A program made the translations under genes and the position numbers. A stretch of 64,000 nucleotides of DNA, taken from Methylomonas methanica MC09 (GTDB lineage: Bacteria > Pseudomonadota > Gammaproteobacteria > Methylococcales > Methylomonadaceae). The stretch spans positions 868,001 to 932,000 of the forward strand of contig NC_015572.1 in the NCBI RefSeq assembly GCF_000214665.1, written 5' to 3'. The notes beneath the pieces are model-generated. The model did no database searches. It was not told the DNA's origin and was given only the letters and a program-made list of their open reading frames with translations. This document shows, piece after piece, positions 41,322-50,982 of the stretch; positions within the stretch are counted from its first letter, which is position 1; the number at the start of each line of letters is the position of its first letter.

Positions 41322-42386
41322 ATGATAAACATTCTGTTTTTAAATCTACAAGGTGCTAACCCGTTTGAAGAGGGGGAAAGCGGACAGGCTGCCGGCCGGG
41401 TCCAAAAAACCATGGAGCAATACAACGCGGATGTATTGATCTTCTGCGAGGTAGGTGACAATGCGCTGATAGACGCCGAGATCGAATCCGTGAAAGTTGC
41501 GCGCGTTTGCGAATATGTCGCGCAGGATGTCCTCAAACAGCCGCTATACAATCCGACCGCTTCGATGACAGCCACTCAGTTAAAGGTATACCGCACTGTG
41601 GCGGATGCGCTCGGATTCGACGTAACCGGGCGGCGGTCCGGTATGCGCTTTAGTACCAGGACGGCCAGTCTGAGAGCGAACTTCAAGATGCGGAAACATT
41701 TCGCCAGCGTTAGCCGGTTCCTTGAAAAAGGCAAGGTGGATCAAGGTATGCGTCGTGCACGCGCCCATCCGCGTGTTCTGGATACCTTAAAGCGTGCACC
41801 GATTAAAAAGTCGATAGTCAAATACCGGCGCTGGATAGCGCTCGATTCCGATCAAAAGAATCGCAACTACATGGTTTTTACCAACCTTGCCGTGACAATG
41901 AGTCAAGAGTTTGTAAGGATTAACAAGGCCAAGCGAAATATCATTAAGCTGGACTTTGCAGACGGTTTTACGGTTTTTGCGGTGCACGCCCCCGCGTTCG
42001 GTAAGGGCGGAGGCGAGACGGTGAAACAACTCTCCGATTTGGTCAAGGCGGAGTCGGCTAAACAGCCAGCGTTGGCGATTGGCGATTTCAATATCGACTG
42101 CGAGGAGTTTATGGTCGAGGTTGGCGAGGACGCACAGGCATTCCCCAATTTCACCAACAAACTGATCTCACTGTATACGCCAGCCCCTAACGGAGGGAAA
42201 ACGCAATACAAGCGGCGCTGGCATGCTCACAAAGGCTACATCATCAAGAAGATTCCGCCTACGCAGAAGAGCGGTGGAACCCTCGACTATGTGGTTGCTC
42301 CGGTCGGTTCAAAAATCAATGTTTCCATACAATTTCCGCCGTCGGATTTAAGCGACCATGCATTGATTCAGGCGGAATGGAGTTAA
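41322..42386 (+). CDS. Endonuclease/exonuclease/phosphatase-fold protein
   Basis: 354 residues from ATG 41322 (MINILFLNLQG), a typical start for this fold; a GTG 36 bases upstream is possible. Active-site residues of the DNase I/EEP superfamily are all present: N8, E43 in FCEVGD, His in VHAPAF, G254-D255-F256-N257, LDYVV, and D345-H346 in SDHALI. A basic insertion (about 85-160) may bind nucleic acid. It lies between atpE and atpF and is unrelated to the ATPase. Whether it cuts DNA, RNA or a phosphoester is unknown. Confidence 0.8.
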   Translation: MINILFLNLQGANPFEEGESGQAAGRVQKTMEQYNADVLIFCEVGDNALIDAEIESVKVARVCEYVAQDVLKQPLYNPTASMTATQLKVYRTVADALGFDVTGRRSGMRFSTRTASLRANFKMRKHFASVSRFLEKGKVDQGMRRARAHPRVLDTLKRAPIKKSIVKYRRWIALDSDQKNRNYMVFTNLAVTMSQEFVRINKAKRNIIKLDFADGFTVFAVHAPAFGKGGGETVKQLSDLVKAESAKQPALAIGDFNIDCEEFMVEVGEDAQAFPNFTNKLISLYTPAPNGGKTQYKRRWHAHKGYIIKKIPPTQKSGGTLDYVVAPVGSKINVSIQFPPSDLSDHALIQAEWS

Positions 42387-42497
42387 GAGTTAATAAATAT
42401 TGCTAAGCGCATCAGTGGCTTAGTCTGACGGCGGGTACAATTGAAGCGCTCATGTATCATTGGGTGCCGGTTTTTTATCGTAAACGGGATGGCTGCC

Positions 42498-43250
42498 ATG
42501 CAATTGGACTGGACGACTTTTTTTCTGGAAGTCATCAACTTTTTGGTGTTGCTGTGGATATTGCAGCGGTTTTTGTACAGACCGGTCATGGCCAGTCTGG
42601 ATGCGCGGCAGCAGCGTATCAAGGATGAAACCGCCCGCGCGGAACAATTGCGCAGTGAAGCCGAAGCTTTGCGGTTGCAATATGAAACCCAATTGGCTGA
42701 CTGGGCCAAGCAGCACGAAGCCAGCAGGCATCAACTGGACGCTGAGCTACAGCAAGCGCGTAGTAAAGCGCTGGACGAATTGCGAAAATCGCTGCTCGAT
42801 GAAGCGGCTAAAAAACAGGCCCGCGATGGTGCGGTAATTGCCGCTCACGAATCTGCATTGATTCGCGAAGCCGCCGGCGAAGCATACAAACAAGCGGCGG
42901 AAATGTTGGTCAGATTGGCCTCGCCGGCCTTGACTCAAGCTATAGTCGATGTGTTCTTAACTGACTTGAGCGCATTGAATGATGCCGAATTGAACACATT
43001 GCGCAAGGCGGCCCAGGCTCTGATTGATGCCTCCCTGGTTGAAGTACGCGCCGCGCATGCCTTGGGTTCGGCATTACAGGAACGCATCAGCCAAGCGCTC
43101 AGTGCGGCCGCGGGGCAAGCCCTGGCACCTGTTTTTGTGGAAGACGTCAATCTGATTGCCGGTATCCGGGTAGTGGTGGGCGAATGCCAGATGCATGCCA
43201 ATTTACGGGACGAACTGGCTTTTTTCCGCCGCCTGAACCAACATGTTTAA
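42498..43250 (+). CDS. atpF: N-type ATPase subunit b, long (b/delta-like) form
   Basis: 250 residues, longer than a usual 160-residue b. One N-terminal membrane helix (about 6-28), a long charged coiled coil (30-130), and a C-terminal domain (about 150-250) with delta-like features ([22 protein letters not shown]). N-ATPase operons lack a separate delta gene, so the tail probably does that job. An ATG nine bases upstream is also possible; the chosen one fits family starts and has GGGATGG before it. Overlaps atpA by 8 bases. Confidence 0.88.
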   Translation: MQLDWTTFFLEVINFLVLLWILQRFLYRPVMASLDARQQRIKDETARAEQLRSEAEALRLQYETQLADWAKQHEASRHQLDAELQQARSKALDELRKSLLDEAAKKQARDGAVIAAHESALIREAAGEAYKQAAEMLVRLASPALTQAIVDVFLTDLSALNDAELNTLRKAAQALIDASLVEVRAAHALGSALQERISQALSAAAGQALAPVFVEDVNLIAGIRVVVGECQMHANLRDELAFFRRLNQHV

Positions 43251-44682
43251 AACCCCTTCCGATTATCGATTCGGCCTGCGATTATCCGAGCGCGGTTGCG
43301 TGGCCGGTATCGGCGACGGCATTGTTTGGGTGCGCGGTTTGCCGTCGGCCGAATTGGATGAATTAATCGGCTTTGACGACGGTAGCACCGGACTGGTGTT
43401 TCAATTGGGCAAGGACATGCTGGGCGCGATTTTATTATCCCAAACTCACGATTTGACGGCCGGCATGTCGGCCCAACACATCGGCCGCAAGCTGGAGGTG
43501 GGGGTAGGTGAGGTCTTGTTGGGACGGGTGATCGATCCCTTGGGGAAGCCGCTGGACGGATTGCCGGCCGCGGATTATCGCCATTACGCACCGCTGGAAG
43601 CTGCCGCGCCGAGCATATTGGAGCGGGACTTCGTCAACGAGCCGCTTTATACCGGCTGCAAGATCGTCGATGCTTTAATTCCTATTGGTAAAGGCCAGCG
43701 GCAATTGATTATCGGCGACGACGGCTTGGGTAAAAGCTCGCTGGCGCTGGATGCGGTGATCAACCAGCGCGGCCGGGATGTTTTGTGCGTGATGGTGATA
43801 ATAGGCCAGACGCGGTCCTCAATTGCCGGCGTCATAGAAACTTTGCGGCAAACCGGTGCCCTGGAGCATACCGTGGTGGTCGTGGCGGAAGCCAATGCCT
43901 TGCCGGGTTTTCGCTATCTGGCGCCGTTTTCCGGTTGCGCGATAGCCGAACACTGGATGCGTATGGGTCGGGATACCCTGATTGTCTATGACGATTTGAC
44001 CCGTCACGCCCAGTCGTATCGAGAATTGTCGTTGCTGTTGCAGCGTCCGCCGGGCCGAGAAGCCTACCCGGGGGATATTTTTTATTTGCATTCGCGGTTG
44101 TTGGAACGTTCCACGGTGCTATCCATCAGCAGCGGTGGCGGTAGTATGACCGCCTTGCCCATTATCGAAACCCGCCAGGGTGAATTGTCCGCCTATATTC
44201 CAACTAACCTAATTTCCATAACCGACGGGCAGATTTACTTCGACAGTAAGTTGTTCGCGGCCGGCATGTTGCCGGCCATAGACATAGGCCGTTCGGTATC
44301 GCGGATCGGCGGCAAGGCTCAACATGCCGCCATTAAAGCCGCTTCCGCACGGATTCGGCTGGATTATCTGCAATTTCTGGAAATGGAGTTGTTCGCCCGC
44401 TTCGGTACCCGCCTGGAATCCGGCGTGGAAGAAAAGCTGCGGCGCGGTCGGATATTGCGCGAAGTATTAAAACAGGATCGGCTGGAGCCTTTGCCGGAAC
44501 AGGCGCATCTGGGTTGGCTGCTGGCTTATAGCGAAGGTTTGTTGACGGACCTTGCACCGACGGTAGTCAACGCAACCTTGCACGAATTGCTGCAATCCTT
44601 GGTTGAAAGTTCGCTCAGCCTGAATTCGCCCAAGCCGCAATGGCTGGCCTACTTGCGCGAACAGTTGATGGTTTTGACATGA
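43243..44682 (+). CDS. atpA: N-type ATPase subunit alpha
   Basis: 479 residues. Non-catalytic nucleotide-binding subunit: P-loop [25 protein letters not shown], Walker-B-like [16 protein letters not shown], and [21 protein letters not shown]. It is shorter than housekeeping alpha, as is usual in N-ATPases. Coupled to atpF before and atpG after by short overlaps. Confidence 0.94.
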   Translation: MFKTPSDYRFGLRLSERGCVAGIGDGIVWVRGLPSAELDELIGFDDGSTGLVFQLGKDMLGAILLSQTHDLTAGMSAQHIGRKLEVGVGEVLLGRVIDPLGKPLDGLPAADYRHYAPLEAAAPSILERDFVNEPLYTGCKIVDALIPIGKGQRQLIIGDDGLGKSSLALDAVINQRGRDVLCVMVIIGQTRSSIAGVIETLRQTGALEHTVVVVAEANALPGFRYLAPFSGCAIAEHWMRMGRDTLIVYDDLTRHAQSYRELSLLLQRPPGREAYPGDIFYLHSRLLERSTVLSISSGGGSMTALPIIETRQGELSAYIPTNLISITDGQIYFDSKLFAAGMLPAIDIGRSVSRIGGKAQHAAIKAASARIRLDYLQFLEMELFARFGTRLESGVEEKLRRGRILREVLKQDRLEPLPEQAHLGWLLAYSEGLLTDLAPTVVNATLHELLQSLVESSLSLNSPKPQWLAYLREQLMVLT

Positions 44683-45491
44683 GTCAGCGGCAGGATATAG
44701 AAGCCAAGTTGGCCTTGTACGATGAATTGAATGGTATTTTGGGGGCGATGCGCAGTTTTGCCTTGGCGGAGCTGAAACGGATAGGCAGGCGGGAAACCGC
44801 CCAGCAGCAAGTCATGGATACGCTGGCCAAGGCTTTGCAGGATTTGTCGGCTTTTTTACCGGCCGCCGCCGTTTCCAGGCTTACTGCAAAAAACCGCATG
44901 AACGACATTTGGGTGTTGTTGGGCTCGACACGCGGTTTTTGCGGCAGTTTTAACGAGGACGTGATACGGGTTTGGCGCGAACAAGCCCAGCCCGGTAATC
45001 CGGCCATTTTGGTTGGCGAACGCTTGCAGGGTCTGCCAGGCGACGACGATTCGGTTTGCATCGCCGGTGCCGAAAGCGGTCTGGATGCCTCGGCGGCTAT
45101 CGATCGCATCCTGGATGCGGTTGCCGGGTTAAGGTTGGATGATCCTGCGGAATTCGGGATAATTGTCTGTGTCAGGGACGAGCATGCCGCCCGCTGCCAA
45201 CGTCTGTGGCCCTTACTGTCCTGCATGCCCGAGAGCGCCGGTTATCCGCCGTTGACGCTGGTTCCGCCCATGGAAGTCGCCGCCGGTGTGGCCGAGCATT
45301 ATCTATATCACAGTCTGTTGGCGCTATTGTTATGTTCGATTCGGGTCGAAAATCACATGCGCCTGATGCAGATGGAAAATGCCTTGCGCCATTTGGATGA
45401 AGGATACGAGGACCTGCAAAGGCGGCGCAACCGTTTGCGCCAGGAGGAAATCGTCCAGGAGATCGAGCTGATGGCCGGGCGGCGGCATTAA
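44679..45491 (+). CDS. atpG: N-type ATPase subunit gamma
   Basis: 270 residues. The N-terminal helix ([27 protein letters not shown]) and C-terminal helix ([21 protein letters not shown]...[10 protein letters not shown]) form the rotor shaft; the middle has the [13 protein letters not shown] core. Start overlaps the atpA stop (ATGA). Last gene of the operon. Confidence 0.92.
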   Translation: MSQRQDIEAKLALYDELNGILGAMRSFALAELKRIGRRETAQQQVMDTLAKALQDLSAFLPAAAVSRLTAKNRMNDIWVLLGSTRGFCGSFNEDVIRVWREQAQPGNPAILVGERLQGLPGDDDSVCIAGAESGLDASAAIDRILDAVAGLRLDDPAEFGIIVCVRDEHAARCQRLWPLLSCMPESAGYPPLTLVPPMEVAAGVAEHYLYHSLLALLLCSIRVENHMRLMQMENALRHLDEGYEDLQRRRNRLRQEEIVQEIELMAGRRH

Positions 45492-45518
45492 GCCGGTAAG
45501 TGGCTGATGCTTGCCGGC
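45492..45518. terminator. Stem-loop after atpG
   Basis: GCCGGTAAG and CTTGCCGGC form a 9-bp stem (one G-T pair) with a nine-base loop, directly after the atpG stop. No clear T-run, so termination is tentative. Confidence 0.45.
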
Positions 45519-45545
45519 GAACCCGCAGTATAGCTTATCCGGCTA

Positions 45546-46016
45546 TTATTGAAGCCAAGCGGCAAACTTGACTTTGATTTCCGTTTTCCAACGTTTGGAC
45601 AAGCGGTAAATAGCCGTCTGGACAATTTTTTGATGCGCCCAATTTAACCAAGCGGTGACAGTGGTGTAAATCAGTGAGATATGTCGAAAGGTAAGTAGTT
45701 GCTGTTTGGTCAAGGCAAACACCCTGGCAACGATTAGAGTCGCTAGTAATTTTGCCAGGATTTCCAACAGCAGGGCTTTCAAAAGCTGGCCCAGTACCAT
45801 TAGTTTTACGACGGCCACGTTGATTGGGATGATCAACAGTATTGGAATCAAAAAAACGACCAGTGCGGTGTTGGGGGGCGTGTGGCTCAACCATAGTTCA
45901 ACGCGTTGCAGATTTAACCAGCGCACCAATGCGTGGCCGAATGCGGACAATGCGTCCCATAGCCATTCCTCGATAATCAGAATGATCGCCAATAGAGTAA
46001 GCAGAATTTTTTTCAT
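45546..46016 (-). CDS. Inner-membrane protein, unknown
   Basis: 156 residues from ATG 46016 (MKKILLTLL), chosen as it starts at the first hydrophobic helix. Three helices (about 3-20, 54-78, 80-102) and a basic C-terminal helix (WLNWAHQKIVQTAIYRLSKRWK). The ribosome binding site is weak; an upstream start would add 27 residues. Converges with atpG. No family recognised. Confidence 0.55.
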   Translation of the reverse strand: MKKILLTLLAIILIIEEWLWDALSAFGHALVRWLNLQRVELWLSHTPPNTALVVFLIPILLIIPINVAVVKLMVLGQLLKALLLEILAKLLATLIVARVFALTKQQLLTFRHISLIYTTVTAWLNWAHQKIVQTAIYRLSKRWKTEIKVKFAAWLQ

Positions 46017-46135
46017 AATCAGCAGCAGGTAAATTGGGGTGGGAACGAAACAAGTCCAGGTGCTTATGGATTTTATGCTACTTTGAGCAGCATTCATTAA
46101 ACATTCCGGCTAAGCGAGACAGCGAAGGTAAACAA

Positions 46136-46531
46136 ATGAGCATTAAATCCGCCTTATTAAAAATTGTTATAAAACTGACGCCTAATATTTTGATTATTTG
46201 GGTGTCGAATATCATCTTAAAGGGCATTGCGGAATTAACCGAGTTTAATTTCGATATAGATGCGCGAAAACTACACGTTCAAACCAGGCTATATGGTGAA
46301 TAGGGTACTATAGACGTATGCCTGGAAGACTTTGCGGTTTTCCACGACGGCGAATCCTATAGAGTCATTGTTCACCACGCCAGCTCGGATCGTCCGTGGT
46401 TGAATAACCTGTTGGCCCGCATTATAGGCAAAGCCTGGAAAATTCCCGCGCTACCGCAATTCGCCACGCAACTTGAGCTGGTGGCCGAAGTGTTCAAGGC
46501 TCAGCCGCCCGCCATTGAAAATGTTGACTGA
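46136..46531 (+). pseudogene. Small membrane-anchored protein gene with an in-frame amber codon
   Basis: From ATG 46136 (GAAGG before it) the frame reads 55 residues with an N-terminal hydrophobic segment, meets TAG at 46301-46303, and then continues open in the same frame for 75 codons to TGA at 46529. The second part looks like protein (HDGESYRVIVHHASSDRP, WLNNLLARIIGKAWKIP) and has no start codon near the break. A single nonsense mutation in a 131-codon gene explains this best. Function is unknown. Confidence 0.6.
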
Positions 46532-46686
46532 TAGCTGGCGGATAAAGGCTGAAAACCGGACTCGCCGCCACTTGAAATAACGGGTTTGATTGGTGGCGTA
46601 TTCCGGTCAAAATCGGCGCATGGCCGCCGATGGTTTCGTTTCTTTGAACGTCCGGGCTGCTCTGGATCTGCGAGTAGATCGCGGTC

Positions 46687-46852
46687 GAAATGTCGGGTGC
46701 GTTTTCGTTTATCAGGAGGCTGCGTTTTAACGTTAGTGTTATCGGGGCTTGTCAGGCGTGCTAAACCGGTACATTATGAGCTTGCCTTCGTCGTAAATTA
46801 AATCGCGGTTACTACAAGCTTTCGTGATAATTCTGCGGCATTTTAATGGATG
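46687..46852 (-). repeat. Decayed copy B of the response-regulator 5' end and upstream region
   Basis: Matches 6666-6831 in the same orientation, about 81% by hand alignment over 121 bases. The regulator start codon is changed (minus-strand ATA for ATG) and the following codons are mutated, so no regulator is made. The non-coding part is better kept than the coding part. The REC-HPt gene begins 60 bases to the right, on the other strand. Confidence 0.75.
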
Positions 46853-46911
46853 ATCAGCTTCACCACCGCTAATTACGCGATCCGCGTGACTTAAAACAGG
46901 ATTTGATTTTT

Positions 46912-47655
46912 ATGATCTTAACCGATTTATCTATCTTGATTGCCGATGACAACGAAATGAACCGGTGGTTATTGGCTGAACAGCTGGGGTGTTGGAGCGA
47001 TGATATTACCCTGGCGGTCGATGGCAGGGAGGCCTGGCATTTTTTGCAATATCAAAAATATGCGCTGGTGTTTCTGGACGTTAATATGCCTGGGTTAACC
47101 GGCTTTGAATTGGTGAAAAAAGTCAGGGCAGGGTCGGCTAACGAATCGTCGCAGGTTATTGCCGTTACGGCGCATGTGCAAAGCCATCAAAAACACTTAT
47201 TGATTGCGGACGGGTTTAACGATTGTCTGATTAAACCCATCGTGCTGGCTGATTTACAGCGCATCATATCCGCATGGCGCACGCCTACCGGCGACGCGGA
47301 CAGCCGATATTACGCAAATTCCGTTCTGGAAAAAGTCGACAGTAATCGTGAATTGGGTAGGCAGTTTTTAAAAAAATTATTTCAGGAATTGCCTGTGCAA
47401 TTGGTAAAGCTGGAGCAGGCGCTGCAAGGCCAGTCAGCGGAATTGGCTTTGGATATAACGCATAAAATGCACGGCAGTTTCTGCTTTTACGGGTTTAACG
47501 ATTTTCGGAACATTGCCGGCCGGTTGGAAGACTCATTGATAGCGGGCGAGTTAGCTGAAGCACGGCAACATTTTCAGCAATTACTGGAGAAATGTAATCG
47601 ACTATTGGGAATGCAAGCGGACGTACTGACCTGTATTGGCACGGAAAGGTTATAA
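46912..47655 (+). CDS. Receiver-HPt two-component protein
   Basis: 247 residues. Receiver domain (about 6-122): D12/D13 pocket, phospho-acceptor D56 in LDVNMPG, and K108. An HPt domain (about 135-235) has phospho-acceptor H184 in THKMHGSF. There is no kinase or output domain, so it should relay phosphate within a multistep phosphorelay. AGGA lies 11 bases before the ATG. Its stop is 109 bases before tssA, and its upstream region contains the decayed regulator copy; control of the T6SS locus is possible (inference). Confidence 0.88.
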   Translation: MILTDLSILIADDNEMNRWLLAEQLGCWSDDITLAVDGREAWHFLQYQKYALVFLDVNMPGLTGFELVKKVRAGSANESSQVIAVTAHVQSHQKHLLIADGFNDCLIKPIVLADLQRIISAWRTPTGDADSRYYANSVLEKVDSNRELGRQFLKKLFQELPVQLVKLEQALQGQSAELALDITHKMHGSFCFYGFNDFRNIAGRLEDSLIAGELAEARQHFQQLLEKCNRLLGMQADVLTCIGTERL

Positions 47656-47764
47656 GATTCTTAATTTCTGATTTGTGATGACGGGTACGAAAGGCCTTTA
47701 ATTTTTCGGCAAACTGGACTAGGCTAGGCACAGCATAGAATTTTTATAATCCAAAAGGCAATTC

Positions 47765-48805
47765 ATGGCTGATTTGTTAACTTTGTTAGAGGAGATTTCT
47801 CCCGATAATCCTTGTGGTGATTATTTGGAGTATGACCCCGCCTATCTTGAACTGGGAAAGAACATCCAGGGAAAGCCCGAGGATCCAATCACCGGCGAAA
47901 AGGCCCAGCCGCCTAACTGGCGGGATATTCAGAAAGAATCGCTGGCTATTTTGCAACAAAGTAAGGACATGCAAGTTGTCATTTATTTGTTGCGCGCATT
48001 AATCAATCTTGAAGGACTGCTTGGGTTTCGGGATGCGTTAAAGCTTTTGTATGGCCTGCTGGAGAAATATTGGGATGAACTGCATCCCGTTCTGGATCCG
48101 GATGACGATCTCGATCCCACTACGCGCGTTAACATCCTGGAAGAACTCAGTAATTTCGATTCGGTGCTATGGCCTTTAACCTTGGCCGCATTGGTGGATT
48201 CAAAAGCGGTCGGCCGCTATAGCTTGCGCGATTACCACCTGGCTTCCGATAAAGTCGAAGCGCCGGAAGGCGTTACCAAACCGGATATCAGCAGTATCCG
48301 GGCAGCCTTCATGGATGTGTCCGAAGAAACGGTTGCCGCAAATTATCAGGCGATTAACGACAGCATCAGCCTTGTGCAACAACTGGATGCTTTTGTCGGC
48401 GATAAAGTCGGCATTGAAAATGGCCCCGACCTGTCCGGCTTGTCTTCCCTGCTAAAAGAAATACGCTACGTGTTCGATCAATACGCGGAAACCGGCGCGG
48501 GCGAAGCGGAAGAGCCATCCGGCGACGAGGAGGACGGAGCGAGCGAGGCCGGCTCCGGAAGTTCATCGCGCAAGGCGGCGGCTGTCGGTGGCGTAAGCTC
48601 CCGCCAAGATGTTTTAAGAACGCTGGATTTAATTTGCAAGTATTATCGAGAAAACGAACCCTCCAGTCCCGTACCCATTTTGCTGGAGCGGGCAAAAAAA
48701 TTAGTTACCGCCGATTTTTTGCAAATTGTGCAAAACCTGTTGCCGGATGGTATGTCCCAGTTAGAGCAGATCAAAGGTCCCGATCCGGATGCGGATCAAT
48801 ATTAA
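47765..48805 (+). CDS. tssA: T6SS protein TssA
   Basis: 346 residues. An ImpA N-terminal domain (about 5-130, PDNPCGDYLEYDPAYLEL) and a VasJ/C-terminal domain (about 255-340, SRQDVLRTLDLICKYYRENEPSSPVP) around an acidic linker (EEPSGDEEDGASEAGSGSSS). TssA caps the growing sheath and recruits the baseplate. First gene of the cluster, with AGGCAA before the ATG. Confidence 0.93.
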   Translation: MADLLTLLEEISPDNPCGDYLEYDPAYLELGKNIQGKPEDPITGEKAQPPNWRDIQKESLAILQQSKDMQVVIYLLRALINLEGLLGFRDALKLLYGLLEKYWDELHPVLDPDDDLDPTTRVNILEELSNFDSVLWPLTLAALVDSKAVGRYSLRDYHLASDKVEAPEGVTKPDISSIRAAFMDVSEETVAANYQAINDSISLVQQLDAFVGDKVGIENGPDLSGLSSLLKEIRYVFDQYAETGAGEAEEPSGDEEDGASEAGSGSSSRKAAAVGGVSSRQDVLRTLDLICKYYRENEPSSPVPILLERAKKLVTADFLQIVQNLLPDGMSQLEQIKGPDPDADQY

Positions 48806-48831
48806 CAATCAACCAATTAGTGGAGTAGGAA

Positions 48832-49368
48832 ATGGCCGAAAGTAGTCAGAAGTTCATTCAACGAAACCGGGCGCCGCGCGTTCAAATCGAATACGATGTG
48901 GAAGTTTACGGCTCCGAGAAAAAAGTACAACTTCCCTTTGTGATGGGTGTGCTTTCCGATCTCTCGGGTAAACCTTCCGAACCGTTACCTCCCATTGCCG
49001 ACCGGAAGTTATTGGAAATAGATGTCGATAACTTCAACGAGCGTTTGAAATCCATGAAACCCAGAACGGCATTTCAAGTGGCTAATACCCTCACCGGGGA
49101 AGGCAACCTGAATGTGGATATCACTTTCGAAGACATGGATGATTTTTCTCCCGCAGCGGTAGCCAAAAAGGTGGCTGGTCTGGATAAAATTGTGGAAGCC
49201 AGAACCCAGCTGTCCAACCTGATTACCTATATGGACGGAAAAACCGGCGCCGAAGAACTGATTGCCAAATTGATCAATGATCCCGCCTTGTTGCAAACGT
49301 TGGCCGAAAAAGCCAAACCTGCCGAAGCGGAAAAACCAGCGGATTCTGCTGAAGGAAGTGGGGAGTAA
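48832..49368 (+). CDS. tssB: T6SS sheath small subunit TssB
   Basis: 178 residues. The family start SSQKFIQRNRAPRVQIEYDVE and VMGVLSDLSG are clear. Forms the contractile sheath with TssC. GGAGTAGGAA precedes the ATG. Four bases before tssC. Confidence 0.95.
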   Translation: MAESSQKFIQRNRAPRVQIEYDVEVYGSEKKVQLPFVMGVLSDLSGKPSEPLPPIADRKLLEIDVDNFNERLKSMKPRTAFQVANTLTGEGNLNVDITFEDMDDFSPAAVAKKVAGLDKIVEARTQLSNLITYMDGKTGAEELIAKLINDPALLQTLAEKAKPAEAEKPADSAEGSGE

Positions 49369-49371
49369 GTT

Positions 49372-50862
49372 ATGGCCGAATTAGATGCACAAGCCCAGCA
49401 AGGCGCGACAGAAACTCTGGAGTTCGATGATTTTTCGGCATTATTATCCAAAGAATTCAAGCCCGGCACGGAAGCGGCCAATCAGGTCAATACCGCAGTG
49501 TCGACCTTGGCTCAATTCGCCTTGCAAGATGTTTCGAAAATTTCCGATGACGCAATAAAAAGCATACAGTCCATCATTGCCAGTTTGGACGAAAAAATTT
49601 CCGAACAACTGAATTTGGTTTTGCACCACCCCGATTTTCAGCAATTGGAAGGGGCTTGGCGCGGTTTGCATTATTTGGTGAATAACACTGAAACCGATGA
49701 AATGCTGAAAATCAAAGTGTTCAATGTGTCCAAAAAAGAACTGGGTAAAACCCTGAAAAAATTCAAGGGGACTGCCTGGGATCAAAGTCCGCTGTTCAAA
49801 AAACTGTACGAAGAGGAATACGGCACCTTCGGTGGCGAACCGTTTGGTTGTTTGGTCGGCGATTATCATTTCGACCATAGCCCACCGGATGTGGAACTTT
49901 TGGGCGAAATGGCAAAAATCGCGGCGGCTTCGCATACTCCGTTCCTGTCCGGGGTCGCTCCAAGCGTGTTGCAAATGGACAGTTGGTCCGAATTGGCCAA
50001 TCCGCGCGATTTGACTAAAATCTTCCAGACACCGGAATACGCCGCTTGGCGGTCGTTGCGGGACTCGGACGACTCGCGTTATCTGGGGCTGGCCATGCCG
50101 CGTTTTCTCAGTCGGCTGCCTTATGGCGCCAAAACCGATCCGGTCGACGAGTTCGATTTTGAAGAGGATACCTCCGGTGCCGACAGCACTAAATACACTT
50201 GGTCGAATGCGGCTTATGCGATGGCGGTCAACATAAACCGTTCCTTTAAACTGTATGGTTGGTGCTCGCGTATCCGCGGCATAGAATCGGGCGGTGCCGT
50301 GGAAGGTTTGCCGGTACATACCTTCCCGACAGACGATGGTGGGGTTGATATGAAGTGTCCGACCGAAATTGCCATTACCGATAGACGTGAAGCCGAACTG
50401 GCTAAAAGCGGTTTCATGCCTTTGATACATAAAAAGAATAGCGACTTTGCCGCATTTATCGGCGCTCAGTCGCTGCAAAAACCGGCCGAGTATGACGACC
50501 CCGATGCGACAGCGAATGCCAATCTGGCGGCACGTTTGCCTTATTTGTTTGCAACCTGCCGGTTTGCCCATTACCTGAAGTGTATGGTTCGGGATAAAGT
50601 CGGTTCGTTTAAGGAACGCGACGATATGGAGAAATGGTTGACAAGTTGGATAAACAATTATGTCGACCCGAATCCGGCCATGTCGGACGAACTGACCAAA
50701 TCGCGCAAACCTTTAGCGGCGGCCGAAGTAGTCGTGGAAGAGGTAGAGGGTAACCCTGGCTATTATTCGTCTAAGTTTTTCTTGAGGCCGCATTATCAAT
50801 TGGAAGGATTGACTGTGTCGTTGCGGTTGGTTTCCAAATTGCCTTCTGGAAAAGGTGGCTAA
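49372..50862 (+). CDS. tssC: T6SS sheath large subunit TssC
   Basis: 496 residues, full length. Landmarks: LHHPDFQQLEGAWRGLHYLV, GDYHFDHSPPDVELL, RFLSRLPYGAKTDPVDEF and FKERDDMEKWLTSWINNYV. Main body of the sheath. GGGGAGTAAGTT precedes the ATG. Confidence 0.96.
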   Translation: MAELDAQAQQGATETLEFDDFSALLSKEFKPGTEAANQVNTAVSTLAQFALQDVSKISDDAIKSIQSIIASLDEKISEQLNLVLHHPDFQQLEGAWRGLHYLVNNTETDEMLKIKVFNVSKKELGKTLKKFKGTAWDQSPLFKKLYEEEYGTFGGEPFGCLVGDYHFDHSPPDVELLGEMAKIAAASHTPFLSGVAPSVLQMDSWSELANPRDLTKIFQTPEYAAWRSLRDSDDSRYLGLAMPRFLSRLPYGAKTDPVDEFDFEEDTSGADSTKYTWSNAAYAMAVNINRSFKLYGWCSRIRGIESGGAVEGLPVHTFPTDDGGVDMKCPTEIAITDRREAELAKSGFMPLIHKKNSDFAAFIGAQSLQKPAEYDDPDATANANLAARLPYLFATCRFAHYLKCMVRDKVGSFKERDDMEKWLTSWINNYVDPNPAMSDELTKSRKPLAAAEVVVEEVEGNPGYYSSKFFLRPHYQLEGLTVSLRLVSKLPSGKGG

Positions 50863-50982
50863 GCTTGCCAGGGAGGGTTTTGAATGTTTCAGGGGGCTTG
50901 TGTATGGTATGAATAGACCAAATAAGCGTTTTGTTAGTTAAACAGTAACTTAAATTATTTTCTATAAAAGAAGGAGTAGGTC

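Noticed and set aside
46586..46801. Plus-strand frame of 71 codons before the REC-HPt gene
   Set aside because: It runs antisense through the decayed regulator copy and has no ribosome binding site.
49444..50571. Long minus-strand frame of 375 codons inside tssC
   Set aside because: Shadow of tssC; its translation is rich in Phe/His/Arg with no family resemblance.
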